A DNA stretch of 64,000 bases from Tretioscincus oriximinensis. Lineage: Eukaryota > Chordata > Lepidosauria > Squamata > Gymnophthalmidae. The position numbers and the translations under genes are program-made. How positions within the stretch are numbered: the first letter of the stretch is position 1; every line of letters starts with the position of its first letter. Location of the stretch: contig JAJVDF010000459.1 of assembly GCA_022410635.1 (NCBI GenBank), forward strand, positions 126,022-190,021. Reading direction: 5' to 3'. A model generated the notes under the pieces. It was not told the DNA's origin, ran no database searches, and saw only the letters and a program-made list of their open reading frames with translations. Below are positions 1 through 11,054 of the stretch, piece by piece.

Positions 1-470
1 AAGAGACTTTTAAAAAAATCTGTCTGATTGCATCTCCATTTATTTTTATTTTTATTATACCATTTTATTTGCCACTCCTTGCCAAATTTCAGATTATAGA
101 TGCTTTCCAATTCTGATACCATGCAGCTAAGCATGCAATCAAAATGTGTTTCCCCAGGGACTCTTAGGCCAGGAACATTCATTCCTAGTCCTTCAGTGCA
201 ATCGTTGGTTTGGACAGAACTGGAGTCTTAACATCACATGGAGTCTTAACACAAGACTGAAGAAGTAAAAGTTGAGCACTAACTGCAGACACAAGCATAC
301 AGAAAAAAGTTACTCAAACTGGCCAGCCAGCATTGCTGGGGATTGTACAGGCAATTTACTTGGCAACTCAAGCAATTTTCTCCATCACTCCTCTGTCTCA
401 CACAACTGTACAACACTGTAATTTACTGGACTGATAGAGGACCAGTTGTACAGACAGAGGTATCCAGACA
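1..470. other. Unassigned single-copy-looking DNA
   Basis: I see no repeat, reading frame or RNA gene here. The sequence is AT-rich and otherwise unremarkable. Confidence 0.5.
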
Positions 471-706
471 GTCAGTTTGGTGTCGTGGTCAGAGTTTTGG
501 TAGTCTCCTGGTTTGATTCCCTACTCCTCCATGAAAGCCAGATGGGTGATCTTGGGCCAGTCACAGTTCTTTAGAACTCTCTCAGCCCCACCTGCTTCAC
601 AGGATGTCTGTTGTGGAGAAAGCTACAAAAGCTATGGTTTTTGGTTGAGTGCCCTGAGACCTTCGGGTATAGAGCAGGATTTAAGTACAAATAAATAAGT
701 AAATAT
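471..706 (+). mobile_element. SINE-1, tRNA-derived SINE, near full length
   Basis: The head resembles a tRNA: an A-box-like segment near 478-496 and a B box GGTTTGATTCC at 510-520. The middle is a conserved body (CTCCATGAAAGCCAG, then a stretch ending CACCTGCTTCACAGG). The tail reads CCTTCGGGTATAGAGCAGG and ends in AAATAAATAAGTAAAT. The tail resembles L2 3' ends in this window, so L2 machinery is the likely driver (inference). Other copies lie at 6128, 21196, 21928, 26766, 32095 and 35152. Confidence 0.85.
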
Positions 707-774
707 CCAAACCCTAAAGGCAGACAAATGCTTTTGCTTAACTCCAACTCTTAACTCAACTGTGAAGCACTTAT

Positions 775-868
775 GCCCTTTCTGCACTAGGCTTTACCTT
801 GGAGTAGAGGCTGCTGCCTACCTATCTAGGCACAGGCCCCTTTTCAAAATAAAGCCTAATGCAAAGTC
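775..868. mobile_element. MITE-E copy, short inverted-repeat element
   Basis: The left end GCCCTTTCTGCACTAGGC is mirrored by the right end, where GCCTAATGCAAAGTC reads inward on the other strand. The same terminal motif bounds 38483-38601 and occurs singly near 21101 and 50808. There is no coding capacity. The class is unknown. Confidence 0.5.
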
Positions 869-1030
869 TTAATGACAGCATAAAAAGGCAAATATTACCT
901 TTGAATGTAGCAGCAGCCTATTCCTCTTTCTGCCTGAAGGGGGCTCTGAAGCTCCAGTAAGTCTACTCTATGGTAGATTAGAAACTAGATTGCCTCATAC
1001 AGGCCAATTTTAAGAGCCATAAGGGCAGGA

Positions 1031-1152
1031 CAGGAGATTGCAACTTTAATGGATATGTAAAAAAGGAATTTTCACCAGATGCAGCTTATAACGGCTGCAG
1101 CATCTAGGATGGAAAACCACTTTTCCACACCCATTACAGCTGTTAACTCCTG
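1031..1152. mobile_element. MITE-A copy, ~120 bp palindromic element
   Basis: The copy starts CAGGAGATTGCAACTTTAAT and ends with ATTACAGCTGTTAACTCCTG, which are inverted relatives of each other. The inner arms carry GGAATTTTCACC and CTTTTCCACACCC. It matches four other copies at 11160, 14472, 42019 and 44238. It has no coding capacity and depends on a transposase I have not found here. Confidence 0.75.
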
Positions 1153-1854
1153 TCTCTTTGCCTATGTGTGTGTGTTGGCTTAGCTTGGTTGCTTTGAAAG
1201 GGGAAAAGGGGGATTGGAAAACAGTGCAGATACACCATGAGGTGAAAAAAGGGCCCATTATTTGCTAACGCTCAAGTTCATATTGCTAAGGAAATGAGCA
1301 GGTTAATACCCACAGAATCTTGGCTAAAATAGATTTATGGAGGGCTAGTTATAGAGGGTGCATAAAGTGGTAGGAAATGGAGAGGAAAATTCTTTTACAT
1401 ATTTTTTGTTGCTTCTAAAAAAAAAAATAGGAAAACACACAGCCCCCCTCTGTTAACTAGAAAGAGCTCTGAGCTTGGCAAAACGGGACCGGATTTGCCA
1501 TCCCTCCGAAGCAGACCACAGCTGCCAATCAACTGTCATTCTGTTCTTGGACTTCCCAAAGCTTGGCCAGCAACCCGTCTCTCCCCTCCCCCCTCCCCCA
1601 AACTTCTGTCTTCAAATTGGCAAGTTAATTTGTCAGTCTGGAAGTAATTTTTAAGGGCTGGGAGCCAGGGTGTGGTGTTGGGGAGGGGAGGTTGAAAGCT
1701 GTCCCCTACGCATTCACGCCAGGGTGTCAGTGGAGTGGCCAAGGCTTGAAGCTGTGGCAAGAGGATTCTGTGCTAAGTGAGTCCTGGAAAGAAACTTGGG
1801 CAAACAGGGAGATCCACTGCCACAAACTGTTAGCATTAATCAACATTGATCAGA
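1153..1854. other. Unassigned DNA
   Basis: There are short C-rich patches near 1570-1605 and no recognisable gene or repeat. Reading frames here are short and uninformative. Confidence 0.45.
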
Positions 1855-2048
1855 GAAAATGCAAGGAAGAGAAAGGGAATGAGAGGAGGAGAGAGGAGTG
1901 GAAGAGGAAAAGGAAGAGAAAGAAAAGGACAGAGTGGAACAAGCAGGAAGAGGTGAAAGGAGGAGGAAGGAGGAGGGAAAAGAGGAGGAAGAAAAGGAGG
2001 AGGACAGAGGGAAAGAAGAAGTGGAAAAGGAGGACAGAGGCAAAAATT
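1855..2048. repeat. GA-rich (purine) low-complexity tract
   Basis: The strand is almost purely A and G for about 190 bases, mostly irregular GAGGA/GAAAAG units. The open frames on both strands (K/E/R-rich on plus, S/F/P/L-rich on minus) are by-products of this composition. Confidence 0.9.
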
Positions 2049-2872
2049 TAAAAGAATAAACACACACAAACCCAAAACATTATTAGTGTGATTTCAGCAC
2101 AAACCTTCCGTCTCTCTCAATGGGGAAAAGGGTCTGTTGGCTATGAAGGCCTGGCAACACTAAAACCACCTATGGACAAGTCACATGCAGCCTCTCACCT
2201 GGGTTGGAACTAGGCTTTTGCTATGAGGGACTTGAGCAGCAGGGCTGCCGCTCCACAGCTGTCCAAACAAGACACGGCCACAGGGAAGTCAGCCCACCAG
2301 GCCCAAGCGGCACGCATGGCTGTGCAGTCTCGCTACCGTATTTAACAACCGCAGGAAGTTCTCAGGCAGAACAAGCTTCTTCTGAAATTCTTCAGCCCTC
2401 AACCAGAATTGCTCTCCACTCTCCATTTTCCCCTCGGTTAAAAAAAGGTTTATTTTCCTTGTTTAAAGAGAAAAGCAGTTGCAAATGGCAATTTTGAGCA
2501 TAGTGCTGTTGGGGGATGGAGGGGAGATAAGGGAGCATCCCCCACGGCAACCCTCCTTCCTCCTGTCTTATCACAGCCCTTCAACTGCCAAAGAAAGTAT
2601 TGGGAACAAAGACGCAACAGAACCTCAGATATGTCTCCTGTGCAGTTCAGTTTCTTGCATTAGGCTTTATTTTTTTAAAATAAAAAAAAGCCTGAAATAG
2701 GGGTCAGCTATCAAGTATGTGCATGAACTGGCAGGGCCCTATTCCAAGGTGTTACACAAAATAAAAACTAGCACAGGAAGGATCTTAGCCTCCTTGTGAG
2801 CAGCTTTCAGCTTGGAGGGCAGCCCCCTAAAAAACAAAGCACACAATGCTTGGGAAGCCNNAATGGCNGTTN
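2049..2872. other. Unassigned DNA, Ns at the right edge
   Basis: No repeat or gene is recognised. Ns at 2860-2861, 2868 and 2872 lead into the poly-C run, which suggests poor read support there. Confidence 0.45.

Positions 2873-2911
<39 letters not shown>
2873..2911 (+). repeat. Poly-C run of 39 bases
   Basis: An uninterrupted run of 39 C is immediately preceded by Ns. Homopolymers this long are rare and commonly mis-sized by sequencing, so the length may be an artefact or may mark an unresolved junction. Confidence 0.95.
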
Positions 2912-2912
<1 letters not shown>

Positions 2913-3700
2913 CAACACGCCCTGATCTCCGGTCAATGACCCCACCAGTACCCATGTCTCCCTGGAGGCCCGACCTGCTAGATCAAAGGTCTTTCAAAGC
3001 AGGTGCCCACAATCAGGTAAACAATAACCTTGTTTCAACAGCCCATAATTATGCATTTACCTGCTGGCCGTTAGGGACAATTGAGTTAATCATTCACCTT
3101 ATAAATGCAGCCCATAATTACAGAGGGGTAGGCGGAGTTCAGAGCCGCTGCCACTGGCTCCCTGGCTGGCACTCTTTTTTCTACTTTGTCAAATTACCAA
3201 TTGCTTCCTATTTCTTCTCTTGAAGACATAAATGTCTGTGTGCGCTTGGATATAAAAATCTTTGCAGTGTCCGGTAGCACTCTACTGCCTCTTAGCACCT
3301 GCGAGGGTTTTGTAGAACGACAACAGGCCTAAGCAGAAGCCTGAAAAAAGAGAAAATGTTCCACGTTTTGAGTTACTGTGAGGTAGCCCTAGGGACTGGG
3401 GTTTTATCGTTTGCACCAGGTGTGCTTACAGGTGTGCCCAGGGAGGGGCACAGCACCTTGCTGGACTGTGGCAGAAATAGAACCCTATAACTAGCAAGTA
3501 CTTGATGAATTACACGACCTTGGGAGGTACTGGGCTCTCTGATATCTTTTGTACAATTGCCTAAACATATCCTTGACCATAGTTAGGTTCAGCTGCCCCG
3601 CCCCTCATCTCTCCTTGTGAGAGCCCTTGATCTACTGCCTCCACTATTGAGACCACAGCCAGTCCCAGGGACAGAAAAACTACTCTCAGAAGCCTGGAAC
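2912..3700. other. Unassigned DNA after the poly-C run
   Basis: The sequence is moderately GC-rich near 3120-3170, with a TATAAAAA motif at 3251-3258. I considered an LTR-type promoter but saw no TG/CA ends or duplicated flanks. No gene is recognised. Confidence 0.35.
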
Positions 3701-3701
3701 T

Positions 3702-3953
3702 AGAGATGTCCAAATCGTTTGAAGTTTAAATCAGTTTGAATCAACGGGTGTTTGCAAAGTTTAGAGTTCAAAGGGAACATCCTGCCTGTTTAGAAACAGA
3801 ATTTGAATTTGAGCCAAACCAAGATGTAGTCTAATAAAGGTGATTCAAAGTATCTAATTCAAAGCAGCTACTCTGCTGTTCAAAGAACAAAGTTCAAAAC
3901 TGAACTGAACCGAACCTGGGTCTGTTTGGTTCAGTTCACCTCTCTGCCTGGGA
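3702..3953. mobile_element. Possible inverted-repeat DNA element rich in GTTCAAA
   Basis: The left edge CTAGAGATGTCCAAATCG and the right edge (GTTCACCTCTCTG, read on the other strand) are loosely complementary. The interior is enriched for TTCAAA/TTTGAA words. It resembles amniote elements that begin AGAGATG, but I cannot assign a family. Confidence 0.4.
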
Positions 3954-4049
3954 GGGGCCACCTATATACCATCCAGCGATGGGATCAGTGGGTCCTATAG
4001 ACAGAATACTGGTTGTCAGCAATAACAAAACGACCAGCTTCAGGTTTCT

Positions 4050-4410
4050 CATCTTCTGGCAGAATTCCTGTTTCTGGTTTTATGGTTCTATTTCTGCCTG
4101 CCTTTCTATGCTGTTTTTTCATGAGGACAAGTGCTGATTATAAAAGCTAGGATGCCCAACAGCTTCATGAAGCTGGCAGTAAGAGCAGCAGCAGCAGCCC
4201 AAATGTGAGAAGGGTGAATGGATTTGAATGCTGGCAGCAAGGCCTGCTGGGAAGTGTTGTCCAAGCAGCTGGCAACCTCTTCCACCCAGCCTGTATGGGG
4301 CCCTGCCATGCAGACTACAGTTCCCAGCCTGCACCACAGCTATCCTTGGGAGGGACGATGCCCCTTTTAGCCAGTGAGTGCCCAGAAACACCCACCAACA
4401 CATGATTTTT
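4050..4410 (-). mobile_element. Repeat R, copy 1 (unclassified dispersed repeat)
   Basis: On the minus strand this matches 60500-60870 along most of its length and 51950-52115 over the core. The core holds CTT(C)ATGAAGCTG, then TTTTATAATCAGCACTTGTC, a GAAAAAA run, and AGAACCATAAAAC. A GCT trinucleotide run sits just upstream of the core. One minus-strand frame (4106-4309) ends in a peptide (FIISTC-HEK) also encoded by the other copies. The class is unknown. Confidence 0.7.
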
Positions 4411-4902
4411 GCTTAGAAGAAGGTAGCTGGGGGAATAGGCAGTCCTATCGTGAGCTATGAAGATGCTCCCTATCATTTCTTTAGATTAGTCACCTTTGTC
4501 CCTTCTTGATTCTTTATCCCAGGCGCCAGGAAATTTGCAGGCACTAGGAAAACCCTCACATCCACTTGCACCCTCCAGTTTAGACCAAGCGTTTAATCAT
4601 CAGCTCCCCTGGGTCCTGACAGTTATGTAGCACAAGCAGGAAACAGATTATCGTTCACCGCTTCCTGTGACATTTTGCAAGAACCGTATTCAATGCCAGG
4701 GCACAAATTGCCATGCAAAGAAGACCCAATCTGCAGATCTTCCATGAACACCTCCTTGATCAACTGAATCTTCAACGGACATTTCCAGCAGGAAGAGGAA
4801 ATCTGAATCTCTAGAAGACTCGGGCCATTTTCAGACTTTAGATATAAGAATAACTGCTCAAACTGTTTCTACAGTTGAAGGAAAGAAGGGAAGGAGGGAG
4901 GA
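4411..4902. other. Unassigned DNA
   Basis: No repeat or gene is recognised, apart from a short GGAAGGAGGGA patch at 4887-4901. Confidence 0.45.
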
Positions 4903-5462
4903 GTGCCAATTAAGAAATGTACCTCAATGGGGAGAGTGACAAAGGGCGAGTGGTCTGGAAACCAAGTCCTATTAAAGAATCTGGGGGTGTTTAGTCTGAA
5001 AAAGAGAAGACAGAGAGGAGATCTGGTAGAAGACTACAAATACCTGAAGGGTTGTCAGAGAGCAGAGGGATCAGCTTTGTCCTCATTGACACATGGAAGG
5101 ACTAGAAACAACAGGATGAAACTGTGAGGGAATAGACATGAATTAGAAATCAGAAAAAAACAATTTCTGACAGGGTGATCAACCAGTAGAATAGGTTGTC
5201 ACAGGAGGTTGTAAGTTCTCTTTTGGTGGAAGTCTTCATATAGAGGCGGTATCAATAGGTACTAGGTTGGAACTCTCAACCTGCCTCTGGGATGGAGCAA
5301 AGCCACTATTCCTGAAATACTACTTGCAAGGAAGTTTTGCCTTCTTCTGCTTGATGCAATCGATGGGCCACTGTGTGAGACAGAATGCTGGACTCCTCTT
5401 ATATTGGCCTCAACGACCCTGAAAGTCCCTTCCAACTCTACGATCCTACGCTACCCAAAGCA
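4903..5462 (+). mobile_element. CR1 LINE, 3' end fragment
   Basis: The decayed frame encodes the end of the CR1 reverse transcriptase ORF (LGVFSLKKRRQRGDL, DYKYLKG), then the 3' region with GCAATCGATGGGCCACTGTG and CCTTCCAACTCTACGATCC. It is truncated at the 5' end and broken by stops. The 3' part appears to combine both tail types seen in the window. Confidence 0.85.
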
Positions 5463-6127
5463 ATACTATCAAATGTATGCTGCCATCTCCTCCTGTACAC
5501 CTTTAGGGGCAGTGGGAGTGAAAACTCGGTGGCATTTTATACCAGAATCAGCACAGTGGCTGGGCATAGATTTTGTTTTTTGTGGAGGCTCCTCCCTGAA
5601 TGTGAATTAATGTTGAGCAAAGTGGACAACGTTCCAATTTCATTAAAGCAAAAACGTGACTGCCGTGGAAATCAATCTGTGATTGGTCCAGTCCTCACCC
5701 ACAAGGAAGTGCCTGGTTCTTCTGCTGCAACAGACGGACCAACTGCTTTCCTTTCTGCTCAGACTTCCGCTGTGAATCCACAAAGGGCCTGACCCCACTG
5801 CATCCCCAAAAGGGCAGGGAAGGAAAGGCCAAGACGTCCTTTCAGAGCCAGCAGTGGTGCAACAGGAAAACAAACCAGTAATGGTAAGAGAGAGAAAGAA
5901 GAGGAAACCTTTTTGCTTCCTTGATTTATGCCAGGAATGTATCAGCCGAGATCTCAACGCTTATCTAGATGCAGCATTGCAGCCTATTTGCAGCTTCCAT
6001 GCTAGGGCAAGGGGGGGTGATAGGTCAGGAAACTGAGGAATAATCATCCATGCAATTAGCAGGGCTGAAGTATTTGGATTGCTAATCGCTTCCCTATTCC
6101 TCAAACATCTTGAAATCCTTAAAGTTC
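5463..6127. other. Unassigned DNA
   Basis: Frames of about 100-135 codons on both strands overlap one another and show no family resemblance. I see no repeat. Confidence 0.4.
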
Positions 6128-6355
6128 CAGTCTTGTGCAGTAGTTAAGAGTGTCTGGAAGTCTCCTCATTCAATTCTGCCTTCCTCCTCAAAAGACAGCC
6201 AGGTGACCTTGGCCTAGTCACAGTGCTTCAAAGCTCTCTCAGCCTCACCTATTTCACAGGGTGTCTGTCACAAAGAGAAGAACAAAAGGTTATGAAAGTT
6301 GATTCCCTTCAGGTTGTGAAAAGCGGGATATAAAAATGGCCTCTTCTTCTTTTTA
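6128..6355 (+). mobile_element. SINE-1 copy
   Basis: The head is degenerate (GTAGTTAAGAGTG), with a B-box-like CATTCAATTCTG. The body includes CAGGTGACCTTGGCCTAGTC and TCACAGGGTGTCTGT. The tail GCGGGATATAAAAATGG is followed by a short TTC-rich stretch. This tail is closer to SINE-2's than to the AAATAAAT tail of the copy at 471. Confidence 0.8.
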
Positions 6356-7404
6356 AACTGACTATAAATGTACCTTCCATGCACTGTGTGTAAGTAGTCC
6401 ACAACCATTCCTGCCTAGACATCCTATTCTTTGATGAACATCAGGAGGTGGGTGCTTGGAACAGGGCCTCTCCATAATTGCCCCTCCATGGAAAACCCTC
6501 CCAAGGGGTTCAAACCAGGCCTCTTTCGTGGTATGTAAGAGGCACTAGATGAAACTACACCTCCTCCCACCCACCTCAAGACATTTGGCAATTACATCAC
6601 CAAGGATAGTATTTTGATATATAGTAAATCAATTTAAATTAATTTGTTGAATTCTGCAGTTAGATTTTAATGGTCTACTTCTTTCTTCTGTTAAGTTCTA
6701 CCTTCTTAGTTTAAGGTTTTATTGTCCTATCTTAATTACCTTCACTGCTGTACCCTTTACTACCCCCCTGGAATTATAATGAAGGGTGTATAGAAAGTAT
6801 ATACTGGTAAATAAATAAATAAATATTTGCTTGAATCCAGGATTAATGAACCACTACTGTATATAATAAACTGCAACCAGTGGAGTGAATTTTCACGTGA
6901 CTTAGCACAGATCCACACTTTTATTTGCCACTAATTTTACCTATTTTTTGTTCCTTTGCCATTTCAACCACTGCTGCAGTGGCAAACACCACTGTGGTGG
7001 TGAGTCAACAGGCGGCTCTTCTTCCTCAGTGCTAAGGTGTTTGTTTAGGACTTACTACTGCTATTAATAATTAAAGGGTTTACTGGATCACAATTGGAAG
7101 AGCTGTAAGTTTTCTTATCAGTAAAGAGTCTGTAGAATGCTTCCTCATTACTTTTGAGTAAAATATATATAAATCCACATGTTAACCAGAAAGAGCCATT
7201 TCTGTGGTTCTCGTCCTCCCACCGAGAGCCTCAGAAGCACTGGTTTTACATCCTCTTTGGTAAGTATTTGCAAATTCTGTAACCATAGCATTTTGTGCAG
7301 AATGGAACAGCGGCAGAAAATGAGGAACACCCATCTCTTGGTCCTTCTCCAGGAGATCAGTTTCTGTTTTGTTTAGTATAGATGAAGCTGACTCCCAACA
7401 GAAG
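6356..7404. other. Unassigned DNA with an L2/SINE-type tail at 6765-6832
   Basis: The only recognisable piece is GTGTATAGAAAGTATATACT followed by (AAAT)n at 6809-6832, which resembles a retroelement tail. The rest is AT-rich with no convincing gene. Confidence 0.4.
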
Positions 7405-7565
7405 AATACAAGAAAGATGGTGCTGGATCAAAGTGCAGGCAAGCTAGTCCACTATCCTGCCTCACACCTTTGTAATGGGAATTTCAAGCAGAAGATAAAG
7501 GCAAAACTTTGCACCTGCTCTCAACTCCCTGTTGATGATCTTCAAAGTTGTCTAAACTCCCCCCT
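7405..7565 (-). mobile_element. CR1 3' fragment, TTCTTATG-tail type
   Basis: The words CTAGTCCACTATCCTGCCTC, GCAGAAGATAAAGGCAAAAC and CACCTGCTCTCAACTCCCTG match the same segment in the better copies at 16370 and 25322. Confidence 0.75.
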
Positions 7566-8224
7566 TCAACTTGCAAGTGATATGTGGACATTCGTTCTGT
7601 TAGACATTGACACACGTCTCACCTCTGAATTTGTGTATCTGTATTACTAAGCCATGTCCCGGCGATCTGCCTTCTAAGTGAGGGGAGTGAACACAATCAA
7701 TGTCCATCACAGCACGCGCGCATGGTTGGCCAATACCCACTAAACTCGGCCCAGCCCCCTCCGCCCCAGTCCAAGCTGCTGGAGGCCAGCAACAGGCTCA
7801 CATCGCCCAGATCCATCTGCTGGAGGATGATGCAGCCCACTTGCAGTGCCCGTGTAGATAACACCTCCTGCGAGCTGCCAGCCACCATAGGCAGGTTGCC
7901 CTCCTGCAAGTTGAACCATCAGTCACCCACGCCAACTGGGAAGGGCCCACATAACACCGCCTGACTAGAAGCCCATTGTATTTCCCAGTGGCAACGGGCT
8001 TATTCCACTGGTAAGGACATAACAGGACTGCTGCATCAGGCCACAGTTCATCTGATGTTGCGTCAAAATTTGTGTCTAAAAATTTGAAAAAAAATTGCCT
8101 AACTTCACTTGGGTGCCATGTCACATCCAGAAATATCCATAATTTTGTGACAGTTGTAGCTCAAGTCTAGTAAAAAAGTATTTTTGATTTTAAAAAGTTG
8201 TATTTTTGATATACATATACTTCT
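7566..8224. other. Unassigned GC-richer block
   Basis: Position 7710-7960 is locally GC-rich and open in several frames (80 codons plus, 70 and 108 codons minus). None resembles a known protein, and the region adjoins a hAT remnant, so it could be part of that element's interior. Confidence 0.35.
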
Positions 8225-8374
8225 TTAGTGGCTTATTTGTTGCTGAATTTCATTTGCTAAATCTTCAATTGAAGGTTGGCGTTTCGTACATTTCAAGCCC
8301 AAGCAAGCGCTACTAACTTCATCTGTCAGTCGGTTTCTTTTATTGGTTTTGATGCGTTGATTTTTTACCCTGAT
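8225..8374 (-). pseudogene. hAT transposase, C-terminal fragment
   Basis: Forty-nine codons plus a TAA stop (at 8225-8227) are intact with no upstream start. The segment shows the RNRLTDE motif and a Q/I/E-rich end (SIEDLANEIQQQISH). The DDE catalytic residues and the BED zinc finger expected of full-length hAT transposases are absent. It is too short to work as an enzyme. Confidence 0.6.
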
Positions 8375-8541
8375 TAATTTTTCATTTTTTAAAAATTAAA
8401 AAAATAAATTCATAAATTTTAATTTAATCAGGACGGCAGCGTGTCACCCAAAAATGTCTTGGTGTGTCATTCATATTCTTAAACCATTCATACTCTTGGT
8501 GTGTCACCTTTGACCCGTGTGTCATTGGTTAGCCATCAGTG
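8225..8541 (-). mobile_element. hAT transposon remnant with transposase C terminus
   Basis: On the minus strand the element starts at 8541 with CACTGATGGCTAACC, a hAT-type terminus. It then carries a 49-codon open segment (8374-8225) reading IRVKNQRIKTNKRNRL, then TDEVSSACLGLKCTKR, ending in a stop. The RNRLTDE...CL pattern is characteristic of the hAT C-terminal dimerisation domain. The terminus lies next to the C-terminal codons, so the catalytic core is deleted. The other terminus was not located. Confidence 0.65.
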
Positions 8542-8544
8542 ATC

Positions 8545-8945
8545 TAATCCAACATCTTGCCTCACACCTTGGTTCACCATTTGCTTCTGGGTATCTCAAC
8601 TACGAGATAAAGGTAAAATACTAACCTGCTCTTGACCTGAAGAGGGATGAGGGCATCCATTCTATTACCCATTTATCCTCCATGAATTTGCCTAACCTGT
8701 TCTTAAAGCTATCCAGACCAGCTTCTATGATTACTCCTTTTGATAGTAAATTCCATACTTTAATGGTTCTCTGATGAAAAATTGCTTCCTCGTTTCTTTC
8801 CTATCTCATCTCTCCATCAGCTTTATATTGGTTCTAGTATGGTGTGATTTACTCTAATTTTTCTTCCATTCACATTTTTTCACCCTATGAATAATTTTAG
8901 ATACTTAAGTCAGGTCTTCATTGCACATATCAAAATGCATTAAAT
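8545..8945 (-). mobile_element. CR1 LINE 3' fragment
   Basis: On the minus strand it carries the CR1 3' UTR and part of the ORF end. Markers are ATCCAACATCTTGCCTCACA, CATCCATTCTATTACCCATT, CCATGAATTTGCCTAACCTG, CTAGTATGGTGTGATTTACT and ATAATTTTAGATACTTAAG. The order matches the copy at 16370-17125. Confidence 0.85.
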
Positions 8946-9307
8946 TGTTCTTGCACTGCATTTTACATCTCCAACATACAGTGTAAGATCTGAACCACCC
9001 AGCTCTAATTCTGGCAGGGTGGGGGAATATTATTCATGTTGTGCCAAACCACAGTCACATCTGAAACATCTCAGAAATTTCTAGGGGTGCTTTTTTGTTT
9101 CAAGATGGGGATAAGTTCCAGAGACTTGAGGCCTAAAAATATTTCATAACTGATTGCAAACAGAAATTTAACAATATAAAATGCACAGAGGAGGGTGTTC
9201 TCAACCTTTGTAGGTTTGTATAGATCACTAGTCACCTACTGGTTGCCCCATGGCCTGGCCGAAAGGGGAAAAGATCAGGTGCAAAATGAAGCCACTTCTT
9301 CTTCCAT
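8946..9307. other. Unassigned DNA
   Basis: No repeat or gene is recognised. Confidence 0.45.
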
Positions 9308-9552
9308 GAGGCACAAACGGCGCAGATCGAGAGATCCATTCTCAAGGCCCTGTGTCAGACGTTGAGAGGGGTGAGAACCCTCTACTGGCCTCAGCTTTAG
9401 CCAGTTCAGCTATTTGAAAGGAAGTAGATTTGCAATCTACATTTTAAGTAGATTAATGAGTACTACCACAAATCTGGTGGGGAGGATGGAATAGATGTAA
9501 GCCTTCGGCTGAAAATTAACCTTGTAAGCCATTCTGCATCCCTTCCAGGATC
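9308..9552 (+). mobile_element. SINE-2, tRNA-derived SINE (decayed)
   Basis: The head GAGGCACAAACGGCGCAG is a mutated form of the SINE-2 head. The shared body follows: GGCCCTGTGTC, GGGGTGAG, CTCTACTGGCCTCAGCTTTA, CAATCTAC, TCTGGTGGGGAGGATGGAAT, GTAAGCCTTCGG and CCTTGTAAGCC. Confidence 0.8.
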
Positions 9553-11054
9553 CACCCATTTTCTTACTACAGATTTGAATACTCTCCAGACATTTTAAAT
9601 ATCCAGTTTGACAAATAATTGCTGCAATAATTGATAGCTGAATCAAGGNTGGAAGATTACAGACTAGTACTTAAATTTACAGAATCAAATTGGAAATTCT
9701 CACACATTATTGAAAATCTTGGATACGATATCCCACCACCCACTACCCCTTTTTTTAAAAAAAAGATTATTTACAAAGATATTCACTACCAAAAATCTGT
9801 GCTGAGGAATCTGATAACTTTCCAAACCTGTTCAAATACTAGGTGGGTGCTTTTAAGAAGACAAGAACTAAAGGAAATTATTCATACAAGTACTCATACA
9901 AGTAGAGGATGGCCATTCCTGCGCCTGTGAATGAACAGCCTTCTAGCAGGTATTTCCCCCCCTTGCCCTTCTTCCGTGCGGCCCCAACCACTCGCCACTA
10001 TTCTTGCCAGCCCTGTTCTTAGCGCTAGTCGAGCTGCCACCTATTTGTTTGCTCAGCCCCCCTTACCCCCGCACATATTCATGGGCTGAAGGGATGGAGC
10101 TACCATAGGGCGAGCTGGAGCACCACCCGGGGCACAGAAAGTTGGGCCATTACAGGGGACCTCCGACAGTGCTGGGCCCCCGCATCCACCCTGGTTCCTA
10201 GCTTATGTTTAAAGGCTGCAACGTTATACGGTGAGTCTTTGGTGCCGATTACGCTGCGTGCGCACCAAAAAGCAGCTCCGGATGATCACTGATTACTGCT
10301 TGTAATCAGCATCAAAGGCTCACCGTCCATCGCTGCAGCCTTTACCAGAAGGTAGGAAACCAAGCGGGAGGGGTCTCTTCATTTTTTTGTCCTGGGTCCC
10401 TGGGAGCCTGGATCCGCCAGTGGTGGGCTGCTTCCCTTTCCAGCTGGCAGCCTGAATTCGTAACACATGCAGCTTCTGGCTTAGGGGGCAGGATTTTTTT
10501 CCTCCCTGTCCTATCATGTCGTTTGAGGTGACGGACAGNTTGTTTGAGCACTGGGATCACTTAAGAGTGATAACTGTTTGGATTTTGTTATAGTTTTCTG
10601 CTCAAATAATTTATAGGACAAACAACTGCTCCAACTTGAAGCATCCAAATAAAAAGCATTTCCAAATGTGGGCTAGAACCTGAGATTGTCCTGTGGTTAC
10701 ACTGGGAATGCTATGCGCAGTTCTGGCATTCCCAGTAAAATCGTGGGGTGAAGAAGCAGGATCTCATAATATCGCTAATTATGAGAAATCTGGCAACCAC
10801 ACTGGGTTTCCTGGTAACAGCAACCANGTATCTACCATGATTGTTTCTCTGGCAAATACCTGAATGTCAGCCAGTCCTCCAAAGGGAGGTTCCCTGGTGC
10901 TTAGATGACATCCATGTATTTGCAAGAACTACCATGAACGAAGATGACAGATGGAGCTAAGAGTCTGTGATCGCTTCTAGCACCCAGTGAGGTTGATAAG
11001 CAGCAATCCTGGGAATCTTCTTTAGATTTCACAATTAAGAGAACTTAAAGACGT
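9553..11054. other. Unassigned DNA
   Basis: The stretch 9950-10200 is C-rich. Isolated Ns occur at 9649, 10539 and 10827. I see no gene or repeat I can name. Confidence 0.4.

Noticed and set aside
1692..2051. 119-codon plus-strand frame rich in K, R and E
   Set aside because: It follows the GA-rich low-complexity tract; the opposite strand is equally open and there is no domain.
2846..3223. 125-codon frame with a poly-proline run
   Set aside because: The prolines come from the poly-C run next to Ns; there is no splice or start context.
2912..3400. Endogenous retroviral LTR suggested by TATAAAAA and GC-rich flank
   Set aside because: No TG/CA boundaries, duplicated flanks or retroviral coding sequence could be found.
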